Origin: Ardenticatenaceae bacterium
GTDB taxonomy: Bacteria > Chloroflexota > Anaerolineae > Promineifilales > Promineifilaceae
Length of the DNA: 64,000 nucleotides
NCBI GenBank assembly: GCA_020634375.1
Contig: JACKBX010000004.1
Location: 1 to 64,000, forward strand
Direction of reading: 5' to 3'
Positions within the stretch are counted from its first letter, which is position 1, and each line of letters starts with the position of its first letter. Shown here piece by piece: positions 16,309 through 25,778 of the stretch. Made by a program: the position numbers and the translations under genes. A model generated the notes under the pieces. It was not told the DNA's origin, did not search any database, and saw only the letters and a program-made list of their open reading frames with translations.

Positions 16309-16395
16309 TTTGCAAACTAGAAAGCTGCTTGCCCCTGCATTATATCATCTGTAAACTACACACACATTATCCACTATCCACAAAAGGACAATCCC

Positions 16396-17637
16396 ATGAG
16401 CTACACGCTTATTCACAATGGAACTCTGATTGACGGCAACGGCCGTGCGCCCCTTTCCAATGCGGCCGTTCTCATCAAAAACAATCGCATCCACACCGTT
16501 GGACGCAAAAGCGACATCCCCATGCCCGATGCCCCCGTTACCCAACTGGATGCCAAAGGTGGGTACATTTTGCCGGGATTGATAGACACCCACGTTCATC
16601 TCATGTTCGGCGACGTGAACATGATGAAGCACCTGACAACCCCCTTTTCCTACAACTTCTATGACGCCATCGGTAACATGCACAACACCGTCATGGCAGG
16701 CATTACCAGCGTGCGGGATGCGGGCGGCGCAGACGCAGGTGTCAAAAAAGCAGTCGGGGACGGCCTGATTTTGGGGCCGCGTATGCAAATTAGCATTGCC
16801 GTGCTCACCATTACCGGCGGGCATGGAGACGGCTGGCTGCCCTCTGGTGCGGAAATGGGCTTGTTCAGCAGCTACCCTGGTATGCCAGACGGCCGTTGCG
16901 ATGGCCCCGACGAAGTACGCAAAAAAGTACGCGAAGTGCTGCGTGCCGGAGCCGACATCATCAAAGTTTGTTCCACTGGCGGCGTTCTCAGCCCCACCGA
17001 CCACCCGGAATTCACCCAATTCACACCAGAAGAGCTAGAAATTATGGTGCAAGAAGGGGCTTACCGTCGCGGCGTCAAAGTGATGGCGCACGCGCAGGGT
17101 GCAGAAGGCATCAAAAATGCGGTGCGTGCAGGCATTCATTCCATCGAACACGGCATTTTTCTGGATGACGAAGCCATTGAATTGATGTTGGAACATGGCA
17201 CATACCTGGTTCCTACCCTGCTGGCCCCCCTTGCCGTCGTCGAGATTGCCGAAGCACAGGGAACCATGCCCGAATGGGGCGTGCGCAAAGCCCGCGAAAC
17301 GGTCGAGATTCACAGTGATAGCATTGCCCGCGCTTACAAAGCCGGCGTGAAGATCGCTATGGGCACAGATGCAGGCGTAATGCCGCACGGTACAAACTTG
17401 CGCGAACTGGGGTTGATGTGCAACATCGGCATGTCGCCTATGGAATCCATTGTGGCGACAACAAAAGTAGCGGCAGAATGCATGGGTTGGGGTGACAAAT
17501 TAGGCACGGTGGAAGCCGGTAAACTGGCTGATCTCATCATCACGCAAACAGACCCACTGGCAGATGTGCGTTCGCTGGAAAAGGCGGACAACATTGTGAT
17601 GGTGATGAAGGGTGGGCAGGTGCTCAAAGGTAATTAA
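16396..17637 (+). CDS. Amidohydrolase family protein (imidazolonepropionase/prolidase-like)
   Basis: A 413-residue metal-dependent hydrolase of the amidohydrolase superfamily. Metal-site motifs are IDTHVHLMFGD (HxH, about 62-72), the lysine in ADIIKVCSTGG (about 192-202), VMAHAQGAEGI, SIEHGIFLDD and the aspartate in MGTDAGVMPHG. The N-terminal beta sandwich begins YTLIHNGTLIDGNG and the fold closes with GKLADLIITQTDPL. This set is typical of the Xaa-Pro dipeptidase-like group (cyclic dipeptide or acyl-prolyl substrates), but substrate is uncertain. RBS AAAGGA precedes ATG 16396. Single gene. Confidence 0.9.
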   Translation: MSYTLIHNGTLIDGNGRAPLSNAAVLIKNNRIHTVGRKSDIPMPDAPVTQLDAKGGYILPGLIDTHVHLMFGDVNMMKHLTTPFSYNFYDAIGNMHNTVMAGITSVRDAGGADAGVKKAVGDGLILGPRMQISIAVLTITGGHGDGWLPSGAEMGLFSSYPGMPDGRCDGPDEVRKKVREVLRAGADIIKVCSTGGVLSPTDHPEFTQFTPEELEIMVQEGAYRRGVKVMAHAQGAEGIKNAVRAGIHSIEHGIFLDDEAIELMLEHGTYLVPTLLAPLAVVEIAEAQGTMPEWGVRKARETVEIHSDSIARAYKAGVKIAMGTDAGVMPHGTNLRELGLMCNIGMSPMESIVATTKVAAECMGWGDKLGTVEAGKLADLIITQTDPLADVRSLEKADNIVMVMKGGQVLKGN

Positions 17638-17650
17638 GTGGTTTATATAA

Positions 17651-17701
17651 GACGTGAAACATGATGAACCCTTTTTCACGTTTCACGCTTTACGTTTCAC
17701 G
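17651..17701. repeat. Word-repeat hairpin, GTGAAAC family
   Basis: The left half gacgtgaaacatgatgaa pairs loosely with the right half ttcacgtttcacgctttacgtttcacg. It fills the gap between the amidohydrolase gene and the Nudix gene. Confidence 0.7.
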
Positions 17702-17712
17702 ACCTTCTTGTA

Positions 17713-18297
17713 ATGATGACTGAACACCTCTCTCAACTGCCGCTGGCGCAGCGTTGGCAGCAGCAAAAGTATCCAGCTCCCATTGTGGTCGCGTTAATTC
17801 GGAGAACTGGTAATGGCGATACACCGCGCTACTTGTTGATTCGGCGCAACGGCCGTCCCTATGCCGGGCAGTGGGCATTGGTAGGTGGCAAATGGGACTT
17901 TGGCGAAACACTGGCGGCTGCCATCATCCGCGAAGTGCAAGAGGAAACCGGGCTAATGGCCGATTTCGTAGCGCTGCGCGGCATTGTCAGCGAACGGGTG
18001 ACGGAAGGGGAAAAGGGCGCACATTTTCTGCTGTTGGTCTGTGATCTGGCAGCACCCAATGGCGAGGCGCAAGAACAACAGGAAGGGGCGGTAGCCTGGT
18101 TTTCACGGGCGGAAATTGACGCACTGCACGCGCAGCAGGCAATCATCCCCAGTGATTACGCCATGATTGCGCAGTTTGCCGGGTCGGAAACGGCCGTCCC
18201 GCTGGTTGAAGCCGAAATGGTGGGTGGGTTAGGTGGGGAAACGGCCGTGTCCCCAGAATTGGCGAGCTTTATGCTTTACGGCCGTTCATCCAGTTGA
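17713..18297 (+). CDS. Nudix hydrolase
   Basis: A 194-residue pyrophosphohydrolase. The Nudix box is complete: G-x5-E-x7-REVQEETGL within GGKWDFGETL...REVQEETGLM (about 57-81). The N-terminal PAPIVVALIRRTGNGDTPRY strand leads into it. The C-terminal 40 residues are variable and contain two TAV tripeptides created by ACGGCCGT sites. The substrate (nucleotide sugar, oxidised NTP or other) cannot be told. Its 3' end overlaps the convergent histidine kinase by 22 bp. ATG 17716 is an alternative start. Confidence 0.9.
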   Translation: MMTEHLSQLPLAQRWQQQKYPAPIVVALIRRTGNGDTPRYLLIRRNGRPYAGQWALVGGKWDFGETLAAAIIREVQEETGLMADFVALRGIVSERVTEGEKGAHFLLLVCDLAAPNGEAQEQQEGAVAWFSRAEIDALHAQQAIIPSDYAMIAQFAGSETAVPLVEAEMVGGLGGETAVSPELASFMLYGRSSS

Positions 18298-21200
18298 AGA
18301 TACTGTCGCACTTTCTCGATAAGCACATCTGTACTGTAAGGCTTTTGCAAGAACCCTGTTAGTCCGCTCCCTGCAAAACGGCGAGTTGCTTCCGTTTCGC
18401 TGTACCCTGACGACAGAATTACCGAAACCTGCGGGTTTATCTTTAGCAATTCACGGAATGTTTCTTCACCGCTCAGTCCTGGCATGGATAGGTCTAGCAA
18501 TACCAGATCAACAGCCTCCTGATTTTCCCGGTACAAATCCAATCCTTGCCGTCCATTGGCGGCCAACGTCACAGAAAAACCAGCCGTCTCAAGCATATCG
18601 GCTATGGTTTCGCGGACAGGCTGCTCATCATCAACAACGAGGATGTGTGCAGTGACAGGGTTGGGAGTAACGGCCGTTTCATCTTCTACTGCATATTCCT
18701 CCTCAATAACTGGCAGCAGCACCTTAAAACTTGTCCCTTTGCTCACTTCACTATACACGCGAATCCCTCCCCGATGCCCGCGCACAATCCCCAACACAGC
18801 CGCCAGGCCCAATCCACGCCCAGTTGTTTTTGTGGTAAAGAACGGATCAAAAATTCGTTGTTTGGTGTCCATATCCATGCCACGGCCGTTATCATGCACT
18901 TCCAACGTCACATAGTTGCCAGGGGGCAGCTTTTCACCTGTAATTTGCCACTGCGATCCATCACTTGCCGTCATCGTTTGCACACCGGTTACAACTGTGA
19001 CGGCGCCAGGTTTTTCACCTAACGCTTCCGCGCCGTTGAGAATCAGGTTCATAATCACCTGTTGTATTTGTCCGGCATCTGCGATGACAAGAGGCAGGTT
19101 AGTCGCTAATTCTGAGCGAAGCTGCACACTTTTGGGGACAGCAACCTCAAACAAATGTAAGTTTTCCCGAATAATGTCGTTTAGATTAAGCGGGTGTATC
19201 TGGAAATGCCCGCGACCAGAATAGGCCAACAGTTGACGAGTCAAGTCGGCGGCACGCTCGGCGGCACGGGTTGCTTTCTCAATAGAAGTACGGGCGGGGC
19301 TTTCGGGAGGCAGGCGTACCAAAGCCAAAGAGGTTTGTCCGAGAATGGCAACCAGTAAATTGTTGAAATCGTGGGCAACGCCGCCAGCTAGCACCCCCAG
19401 GCTTTCCAGTTTTTGGGCCTGACGCAGCGCGGCTTCGGCCTGTCTACGCTCAGTAATATCTACCGAAACGCCTAGTACAACGTCTTTTTGCACAATCCTA
19501 TGCCCATTTTCGGTAAGTACATCTGTCCAGATAAATGGGATTTTGGTTGTTTGCAGCACGCGCTGTTTTCCATCCGCGTCGGTAAACGCTTCCTCTAAAA
19601 TGAGTTTGGGGCGTTTTTTCTGTAGCACTTCGAGGTCATCTTGCAAAAACTGCGCTAATTCTTCCGGGTGTGTATGCCAGTCTGCGTGCCGGGTTCCGGT
19701 TAGCTCGGCTACAGTTGTGCCGTAAGCATCTGCCATTGCCTGGTTGGCTAGCAAGAAACATCCATTCTCATCTTTGGCAAAAATCATTTGGGGAACCAGG
19801 TCTACGATCTGGCGCAGTTGAATTTCTTTCTCTTGCAAGGATTGTTCAGCCTGAATGCGTTCGCTAATGTCATTGGCAACGCCAATAACGCCACTGACTT
19901 CTCCTGTGCTATCGTACAATGGTATGTATCGCACATCCCAAACTGTGCCGCGCAAGGGGGCTACGGAACGCACGGCCGTTCCTTGCAAGGCCCGCTGTGT
20001 ATCTACCAAAAATACCGGATCATTACGAAATATATCCGTCACATTAAGCCCGATGTAGTTATTGTGCGCCACACCCAGCGTTTCTAACCCCTGCCCCGCA
20101 GCCAGGGTAATAATCCCCTCACGATCAAAAGAAAATAAAATCACCGGCACATTAGAAATGACCGTGTTAAGCTGCTCAGTCAACTGTGCTTGCGCTTGCT
20201 CAAAAAGACGGGTTTTCTCAATAGCGACGGCTAATTGATCGGCTAAAATTTGCAAAATCGTGATGTCCTCTTCTTCAAATGCTGCCGGGAGCCGACTCTG
20301 CACATTCATTGCCCCAATGATGCGATCACTTACTTTAAGCGGTAGGCCCATCTCGGAGAGCGTTTCTGGCAGCAGGGGATTAGGCCAGTAGACACTGTCC
20401 TTGCGTGTGTCTGGAGTGATATACGGCCGTCCCGTGCCTGTTACATACCCCACAATTCCCTCCGAATTGACTTTCAGTTTGTGCCGCCGTGCTAGCATTT
20501 GCTCACCCACATGGCTTGTTGCCGCCCGCAGCACAGCATATTCCTGCTTGTCATCCACCAAAAAAATACCGGCGTGATAATAACCAAAACGGGAAGGGAT
20601 CAGGTTCACGGCACGATTAAGCAGATCATCCAATTCATAAGCCGCCGAGGCATCGCGGGCCGTTTGCGCTGCTGCTTGAATTTGCATGGAACGGCGGTCG
20701 AGTGTGCGCGTTCGCTCGGCCACGCGCTGTTCCAGGCGGCCTACTAACTCGCGCAGTTGCGCTGTCATATGGTTGAAAATATCGCCTAACAGCTTGAATT
20801 CGTAGGGAGAGGTAATGGTTACGGCCGTTTCCAAATTACCAGCGCTAATCTCTGTGGCGGCCGACAACAGGAGTTCCAATGGGTGTGCAAAACGGTGGGC
20901 AAAGAAAAGCCCGACGCCAACCACGATCAAGATTTCTGCAAACAATAATACCCCTAGCGGCATAAGGATCTCTCTGACGGAATGATAGGCCTCATCTATC
21001 GGAAGCTCTAACACTAGCAGCCAGGGCAAGGGGGGTACAGGTGTTGTCTGCCGAATCACAGCCCCACCGAATAACCCCGTAAAAATAGGCTGCCGGAAGA
21101 TTTCGTACACACCCCCTAGCGGTTCTTGCCTGTCGGCCAGAATGGCTTGCGCTTGCGGATACTGAGTTAAATCATCTTCAACCCGCAGTGTTCCATTTGT

Positions 21201-21884
21201 GACCGTAATCAGTACATTCTGTTCCCAATCTAATAAATAGGCATAACCCGTCTCGCCAACGGCCGTTTCCTCCATAAACTGAATGACAAATTGCAAACCC
21301 ACCTTTGCGCCAAAATAACCAATCACCGTTCCATCTGCGTCCAGCACAGGAACCAAAATCATTGCTATCGCTTCTTCCGTAGGGGATGTGGGCAACGAAA
21401 GATACCAGGCGCTTGCTGCATATGGACGGCGTGCCAGCAATGTAGATAATGCTGAAGCTGCATTTTTAACATCCTCTGGATACGCGGCGAGAATGTGTCC
21501 ATTGTTATCCAACACAGCAACCTGCTCATAATAGCCCTCGTACAAGGCTGTCTCCCGAAGAAATATGGATAATTCCTGAGACGACAAAGAGAGCATGTCT
21601 GGGTTTTGGGCAAATCTGTTCAACTGTTCCTGTATATGCGTCAATGGGCGATTCAAATCGCGCATGGCTAGTGCCACACGCTCCCGCTGCACCGTATCAA
21701 CCAACTGTTGCTGAACATAGAGCGTCCGCGACAAGAGCACCGTTATGACCAATACCAATGCCAGCAATATAAACAGCAACGGACCAAAGCGCAGCATATT
21801 GGTAATAGAAAAAAGCCGGGCGACCTTGGATGCTGTGGGCTGAGGAGGTATAGATTGTTGAAAATCTTGCTGTGAGCTTGTCAT
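18276..21884 (-). CDS. Membrane hybrid histidine kinase (Cache-HAMP-GAF-PAS-PAS-HisKA-HATPase-REC)
   Basis: A sensor kinase of about 1,200 residues; the frame is open 36 codons further upstream, but MTSSQQDF (21884) is a more natural start. In order: transmembrane segment LLFILLALVLVITVLL; an external Cache-like domain of about 240 residues; second segment GVLLFAEILIVVGVGLFF; HAMP; GAF (SEGIVGYVTGTGRPYITPDT); two PAS domains; HisKA with H in GGVAHDFNNLLVAILG; HATPase with DNGRGMD and GRGLGLAAVLGIVRGH; and a C-terminal receiver with VLLDLSMPGLSG. No separate regulator is adjacent, so output probably passes through phosphotransfer. It converges on the Nudix gene with a 22-bp overlap. Confidence 0.92.
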   Translation of the reverse strand: MTSSQQDFQQSIPPQPTASKVARLFSITNMLRFGPLLFILLALVLVITVLLSRTLYVQQQLVDTVQRERVALAMRDLNRPLTHIQEQLNRFAQNPDMLSLSSQELSIFLRETALYEGYYEQVAVLDNNGHILAAYPEDVKNAASALSTLLARRPYAASAWYLSLPTSPTEEAIAMILVPVLDADGTVIGYFGAKVGLQFVIQFMEETAVGETGYAYLLDWEQNVLITVTNGTLRVEDDLTQYPQAQAILADRQEPLGGVYEIFRQPIFTGLFGGAVIRQTTPVPPLPWLLVLELPIDEAYHSVREILMPLGVLLFAEILIVVGVGLFFAHRFAHPLELLLSAATEISAGNLETAVTITSPYEFKLLGDIFNHMTAQLRELVGRLEQRVAERTRTLDRRSMQIQAAAQTARDASAAYELDDLLNRAVNLIPSRFGYYHAGIFLVDDKQEYAVLRAATSHVGEQMLARRHKLKVNSEGIVGYVTGTGRPYITPDTRKDSVYWPNPLLPETLSEMGLPLKVSDRIIGAMNVQSRLPAAFEEEDITILQILADQLAVAIEKTRLFEQAQAQLTEQLNTVISNVPVILFSFDREGIITLAAGQGLETLGVAHNNYIGLNVTDIFRNDPVFLVDTQRALQGTAVRSVAPLRGTVWDVRYIPLYDSTGEVSGVIGVANDISERIQAEQSLQEKEIQLRQIVDLVPQMIFAKDENGCFLLANQAMADAYGTTVAELTGTRHADWHTHPEELAQFLQDDLEVLQKKRPKLILEEAFTDADGKQRVLQTTKIPFIWTDVLTENGHRIVQKDVVLGVSVDITERRQAEAALRQAQKLESLGVLAGGVAHDFNNLLVAILGQTSLALVRLPPESPARTSIEKATRAAERAADLTRQLLAYSGRGHFQIHPLNLNDIIRENLHLFEVAVPKSVQLRSELATNLPLVIADAGQIQQVIMNLILNGAEALGEKPGAVTVVTGVQTMTASDGSQWQITGEKLPPGNYVTLEVHDNGRGMDMDTKQRIFDPFFTTKTTGRGLGLAAVLGIVRGHRGGIRVYSEVSKGTSFKVLLPVIEEEYAVEDETAVTPNPVTAHILVVDDEQPVRETIADMLETAGFSVTLAANGRQGLDLYRENQEAVDLVLLDLSMPGLSGEETFRELLKINPQVSVILSSGYSETEATRRFAGSGLTGFLQKPYSTDVLIEKVRQYLQLDERP

Positions 21885-22026
21885 GGTTGGCAACAATTCA
21901 CGATAACGACTACAAAACACAAGGGTTTCTTGTGTTTCTCTATCAATAAAGGCTCTTTGTATCCGGGTGATCGCCAGGATACACATTGTCAAAAAAAGGG
22001 CCGAGCATACCTCCCCTATTACCCTA

Positions 22027-22665
22027 TCACCCCATCAAAGGGACTATGGCTTCGCTTGTCTCTACAATCTCTGCCTCTAGTGTACCATGAGACATCTCGC
22101 GCAACGCTTCCTGGAAGATAGGAAATTGGTCAGTGGTGAATTGCATCGTCATGGTCACATCTGCGGCAAAAGTTTCGTCAAGAACACGGCCGTTCCACTC
22201 ACCCACTAACAGCCGCACCCGCTCCAATAAATGGTATGGCAGCGCTAACATCACTGTATGAGTCAGCACTTTCTCCGCCAGGGGTAAAACCGCCAGCACC
22301 GCTTTCACTGCGTCACTATAAGCCCGTACCAGCCCTCCGGTTCCCAGCTTCGTACCCCCAAAGTAACGCGTTACCACAACCGCAATGTCACCAATGCCAC
22401 TGCCTTGCAGCACGGCCAGCATCGGACGTCCAGCCGTACCCGATGGCTCGCCATCATCAGAACAGTGTGCGGTAACGGCCGTGCCATATCCCACCACGTA
22501 AGCAGGCACGTTATGCGTCGCATCTGCAAATTCCGCTTTGATGCGCTGCACAAACGCCTTCGCCTCATCCACACTAAAGACCGGTGCGGCCGTGGCAATA
22601 AACAAGGAATTCTTGACCTTGAATTCGGTGCGCACTTCTTTTGCCGGAATAGGATATCTGCTCAT
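22027..22665 (-). CDS. IMPACT/YigZ family protein
   Basis: A 212-residue protein from ATG 22665 (MSRYPIPAKEVRTEFKV); the open frame extends 13 codons further. It has the IMPACT core: SLFIATAAPVFSVDEAKAFV, CSDDGEPSGTAGRPML, VVVTRYFGGTKLGTGGLVRAY. The C-terminal half is the DUF1949-like ferredoxin fold. The eukaryotic relative regulates translation through GCN1; the bacterial role is unclear. Single gene. Confidence 0.92.
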   Translation of the reverse strand: MSRYPIPAKEVRTEFKVKNSLFIATAAPVFSVDEAKAFVQRIKAEFADATHNVPAYVVGYGTAVTAHCSDDGEPSGTAGRPMLAVLQGSGIGDIAVVVTRYFGGTKLGTGGLVRAYSDAVKAVLAVLPLAEKVLTHTVMLALPYHLLERVRLLVGEWNGRVLDETFAADVTMTMQFTTDQFPIFQEALREMSHGTLEAEIVETSEAIVPLMG

Positions 22666-22779
22666 AAGATTATGCAGGGGAAGCTCCCAATCGCTCCTAT
22701 GCACCTATTGTACAGCACATCAGCAGGAGGGCCTATGAACCCCGCATCAGAGAGGTCGCCCGGTTACAAACGGCGGGCA

Positions 22780-22989
22780 GCAGAACGATTCCTACATGGT
22801 GCAGAACGATTCCTACGTGGTGCGGAATGATTCCTACGCAGTGCGGAACGATTCCTACGTGGTGCGGAACGATTCCTACGCGGTGCGGAATGGTTCCTAT
22901 GCGGTGCGGAACGATTCCTACGCAGTGCGGAACGATTCCTACGCAGTGCGGAATGGTTCCTACGCGGTGCGGAATGGTTCCTACCGATT
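22780..22989. repeat. 21-bp tandem repeat array, ten copies
   Basis: Ten head-to-tail units of exactly 21 bp run from 22780; the last is diverged in its final six bases. Each unit has the form GCGGAA-YGR-TTCCTACG-NN-GT. The core GGAA-nnn-TTCC is an inverted repeat, so the array carries ten small dyads. Because 21 is divisible by 3, several frames stay open, but there is no start with a ribosome-binding site and no homology, so I do not call it coding. It lies between divergently oriented genes. Unit differences (C/T, A/G) suggest copy turnover. Confidence 0.93.
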
Positions 22990-23025
22990 GTGGCAGGGAA
23001 CGGCCGTTCCCGTTACACTCTCTTC

Positions 23026-23092
23026 AACGTGAAACGTAAAACGCGAAACCTGAAAGGCTTCTTTTCACGTTTCACGCATCACGTTTCACGCG
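23026..23092. repeat. Word-repeat hairpin, GTGAAAC family
   Basis: The left half acgtgaaacgtaaaacgcgaaac pairs with the right half cacgtttcacgcatcacgtttcacgcg. It lies just upstream of the methyltransferase ribosome-binding site (AAGGA). Confidence 0.75.
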
Positions 23093-23121
23093 ATTCAACA
23101 CATCTCTAAATTAAGGAACCC

Positions 23122-24735
23122 ATGTCACCCGACACCCTGCTCAACAGCTACGAAGAAACCCCATACCCCAGCCTGTGCTACACCCAAACCCATCCCAACC
23201 GGCTGGCAACCCTGGCCGCCCTGCTCGGCCAACCCGCTGCCCCAGTAGACCAGTGCCGCGTATTAGAACTCGGCTGCGCCAGCGGCGGCAACCTTGTCCC
23301 GATGGCCTACGCCCTGCCCGGCAGCACCTTCGTCGGCATAGACTTCTCCCCCGTGCAAATCGCCGCCGCGCAGCAAATGACCAGCGACCTGGAGTTGACC
23401 AACCTCACCTTCCACGCCGCCGACGTCCTGCAAATCGGCCCCGATTTCGGCCAATTCGACTACATCATCGCCCATGGCCTCTACTCCTGGGTTCCGCCGC
23501 AGGTGCGCGACAAAGTGCTGGCAATTTGCCGCGCCAACCTCGCCCCCAACGGCATCGCCTACGTCAGCTACAACACCTACCCCGGCTGGCACATGATGGG
23601 CATGTTACGCGAAATGATGCTCTACCACATCCGGGACACGGCCGTTCCCGCCGACCGCAGCACCCAGGCCCGCGAACTGCTCGAATTTCTGCGCGAAAAC
23701 ATCTCCGGTAACGACCCCTACAGCACCTTCAGCGACGCCTACCGCCAACTGCTGCAAACCTACAGCGACTTCGTGGTGCGCGAACGGCAGCAAGAGCAGC
23801 GCGGCGACCAACTGCTGCTGCACGACGAGTTAGAGACGTTCAATCAGCCCGTTTACTTTTATGAATTCATCGACCATGCGGCCCAACACGGCCTGCAATA
23901 CCTGGTCGAAGCCGAATTGTCGCGGGTGATGCCCAGCAATTTTCCACCAGAAACGCAGCAAAAATTGGCGGCGATGGCCGGCGACACCATCGCGCTGGAA
24001 CAGTACATGGACTTTTTGCGCAACCGCACTTTCCGCCAAACGCTGCTGGTGCATGGCGAACGGCCGTTATCGCGTCAGATTCAGGGTGATTTACGGCCGT
24101 TTCACATCGCCACCTACGCCCGCCCAGAAGGAGATGTGACCCTGCACGACGGCCAAACCGCCCGTTTCCGCGCTCCCGATGGCTCCATCCTGTCCACCGA
24201 CCACCCCGTAGTCAAAGCCGCCATGCTGCATCTGGCCGATGTTGCGCCAACGGCCGTGCCCTTCCTCGAACTGCTCGCCGCCGCCCGCCAGCGCGTCTAC
24301 GCCATGCCCGCCAACGACACCCTCCCCGGCGACGCCCAGGCGCTGACCCTCAACCTGCTGCAAGCAACCAGCTACAGCGGGCGGCTGGTAGAACTGCACC
24401 GCCACCCGCCCCAATTTGCGCTGCATGGTGGGGAACGGCCGTGCGCCAGCGCCGTCGCCCGATGGCAAGTCGCACACGGCACCGACAAAGTGAGCAATCT
24501 ACGGCACGAACGGGTCAACCTCGACCCCCTGGCGCGGCACTTATTGCCCGCCCTCGACGGCTCTCGCAACCACGATGAATTGTTGGATATGCTGGAAGAA
24601 TTAGCCAAACAGGGAATGCTGAAAACAGAGCAGGACGGCCGTGCCGTCACCAACCCCGCCACCCACCGCCAACTTTTACGTCAAGAATTAACCGCCACAC
24701 TGCACTGGCTGGGCCGCGCCGCACTACTAGAATAA
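23122..24735 (+). CDS. Methyltransferase with C-terminal methyltransferase-regulatory domain
   Basis: A 537-residue protein with an N-terminal class I SAM domain: YPSLCYTQTHPNRLATLAALLG lead-in described by its key residues, then VLELGCASGGNLVPMA (about 47-62), FVGIDFSPVQIAAAQ and YIIAHGLYSWVPPQVRDKVL. A second region (about 190-310) and the C-terminal third match the arrangement of the MethyTransf_Reg family, in which a regulatory domain follows the catalytic one. The C-terminal part includes LDGSRNHDELLDMLEEL, a winged-helix-like segment. Codon use is more GC-rich than its neighbours. RBS AAGGA at -11. Function unknown. Confidence 0.85.
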   Translation: MSPDTLLNSYEETPYPSLCYTQTHPNRLATLAALLGQPAAPVDQCRVLELGCASGGNLVPMAYALPGSTFVGIDFSPVQIAAAQQMTSDLELTNLTFHAADVLQIGPDFGQFDYIIAHGLYSWVPPQVRDKVLAICRANLAPNGIAYVSYNTYPGWHMMGMLREMMLYHIRDTAVPADRSTQARELLEFLRENISGNDPYSTFSDAYRQLLQTYSDFVVRERQQEQRGDQLLLHDELETFNQPVYFYEFIDHAAQHGLQYLVEAELSRVMPSNFPPETQQKLAAMAGDTIALEQYMDFLRNRTFRQTLLVHGERPLSRQIQGDLRPFHIATYARPEGDVTLHDGQTARFRAPDGSILSTDHPVVKAAMLHLADVAPTAVPFLELLAAARQRVYAMPANDTLPGDAQALTLNLLQATSYSGRLVELHRHPPQFALHGGERPCASAVARWQVAHGTDKVSNLRHERVNLDPLARHLLPALDGSRNHDELLDMLEELAKQGMLKTEQDGRAVTNPATHRQLLRQELTATLHWLGRAALLE

Positions 24736-24795
24736 TTGGGAACATGCCATTGCCAACGGCGTTTACTCACCCAATTAATGTCATGTGTCGGGAAT

Positions 24796-25479
24796 TCATT
24801 CTAATAATTCTAAAGGAATGTTACAAAACTTGATCTTGCACATTCCACGAATTTCATCAAGAAGCACCATTTCATCTTCAGAAACAATAATAAATTGTAT
24901 GTTTCTACGACTAGAAACAAACGGCTGCCAATTCAGTTGTCGTGCTGTGTTTGCATAGGTTCCATACACATTAATGGCAGCTATCGTGAACATTTCATGA
25001 TGTACATCCGAAGCAAAATGACCGAACACGATTTTTGCGTAGGAATATCCTCCCTCAGCAACTGGCGTTATATTTGCAATAGTTGTTGGGAAAGGTTCGC
25101 CTGCAAAGAGAGAATATTTGGCATCATTTAAACCCCATTCTTTAACATCCTCGCGTTCTATCATCACCTGAACAGCAGACTGATTTGTGACTGGATAAAG
25201 ACTCGCAGCACGATCATAAATTGGTGCATGAAGCACATAAGCGTAAATTGCTTCTTCCGGCAATCCTCTATCTCGTAACTGCTTCACTTCATCTGTAGCA
25301 TTCAATTCTTCAAGCGACAAACCTGTTCCCGATCGAATCTTTGTGATAAATTGCTGCAACAAAGTTGGTTCACCATTCCATGAAGCACCTGCTACATAAA
25401 TAATGACCAATAAAAGTACAGCCTTAATCATCGTCTTCACATCTGAGGATTTTCTACTAGCCTTAGATTGATTATTCAT
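24796..25479 (-). CDS. Hypothetical membrane-anchored protein (AT-rich orphan)
   Basis: A 227-residue protein I do not recognise. One hydrophobic segment (MIKAVLLLVIIYVAGASW, about 17-34) follows a basic N-terminus, so the rest is probably outside the membrane. The C-terminal part contains a strand-rich stretch with SSRRNIQFIIVSEDEMVLL. It is clearly richer in A+T than the genes around it and contains no ACGGCCGT site; the motif-free interval runs from about 24640 to 25590. Both facts fit recent acquisition, though comparable motif gaps occur in core genes. Confidence 0.7.
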   Translation of the reverse strand: MNNQSKASRKSSDVKTMIKAVLLLVIIYVAGASWNGEPTLLQQFITKIRSGTGLSLEELNATDEVKQLRDRGLPEEAIYAYVLHAPIYDRAASLYPVTNQSAVQVMIEREDVKEWGLNDAKYSLFAGEPFPTTIANITPVAEGGYSYAKIVFGHFASDVHHEMFTIAAINVYGTYANTARQLNWQPFVSSRRNIQFIIVSEDEMVLLDEIRGMCKIKFCNIPLELLE

Positions 25480-25778
25480 GGCCCAGACCCCCGTCTTATA
25501 CCCAACCCATATCCTATCTATAGTAGCGATCGGTCATATACCAGTCCTAAATGTGACTGGAGCCTCCCCCCATTTCAATATACACTTTTTCTAACGGCCG
25601 TGTCACCTAATAAATATCACATCCTTCCCAGGTACTCGCACGCAAACGCTTCGAGCTATCAATGCCGACTACACTTAGACACCACGGCAACGTCACCGCC
25701 AGCTTTTGCGTCAGGGTTTATCCGCTTCGCTGCACCGACTGGGTTGCACTACGCTGATTAGCAAGGGGCTGCTAACAG
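25480..25778. other. 299-bp intergenic region without a supportable gene
   Basis: No RNA gene or convincing ORF is visible. One ACGGCCGT site lies near 25594. The right end carries TAGC-type word repeats (gctgctaacagctaattgctaat, from 25768) that run into the end of the next gene. A 97-codon frame here has no ribosome-binding site or recognisable sequence. Confidence 0.6.

Noticed and set aside
22780..22989. CRISPR array
   Set aside because: The 21-bp units are directly adjacent, with no spacers, and no cas gene is present.
22796..23032. Open frame of 78 codons reading VRNDSYAVRNDSY repeats
   Set aside because: It is a by-product of the 21-bp tandem array: several frames are open at once, there is no ribosome-binding site, and the part outside the array is unrelated.
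25468..25761. 97-codon plus-strand ORF
   Set aside because: No ribosome-binding site and no recognisable sequence; low-complexity start within the upstream end of the divergent gene.
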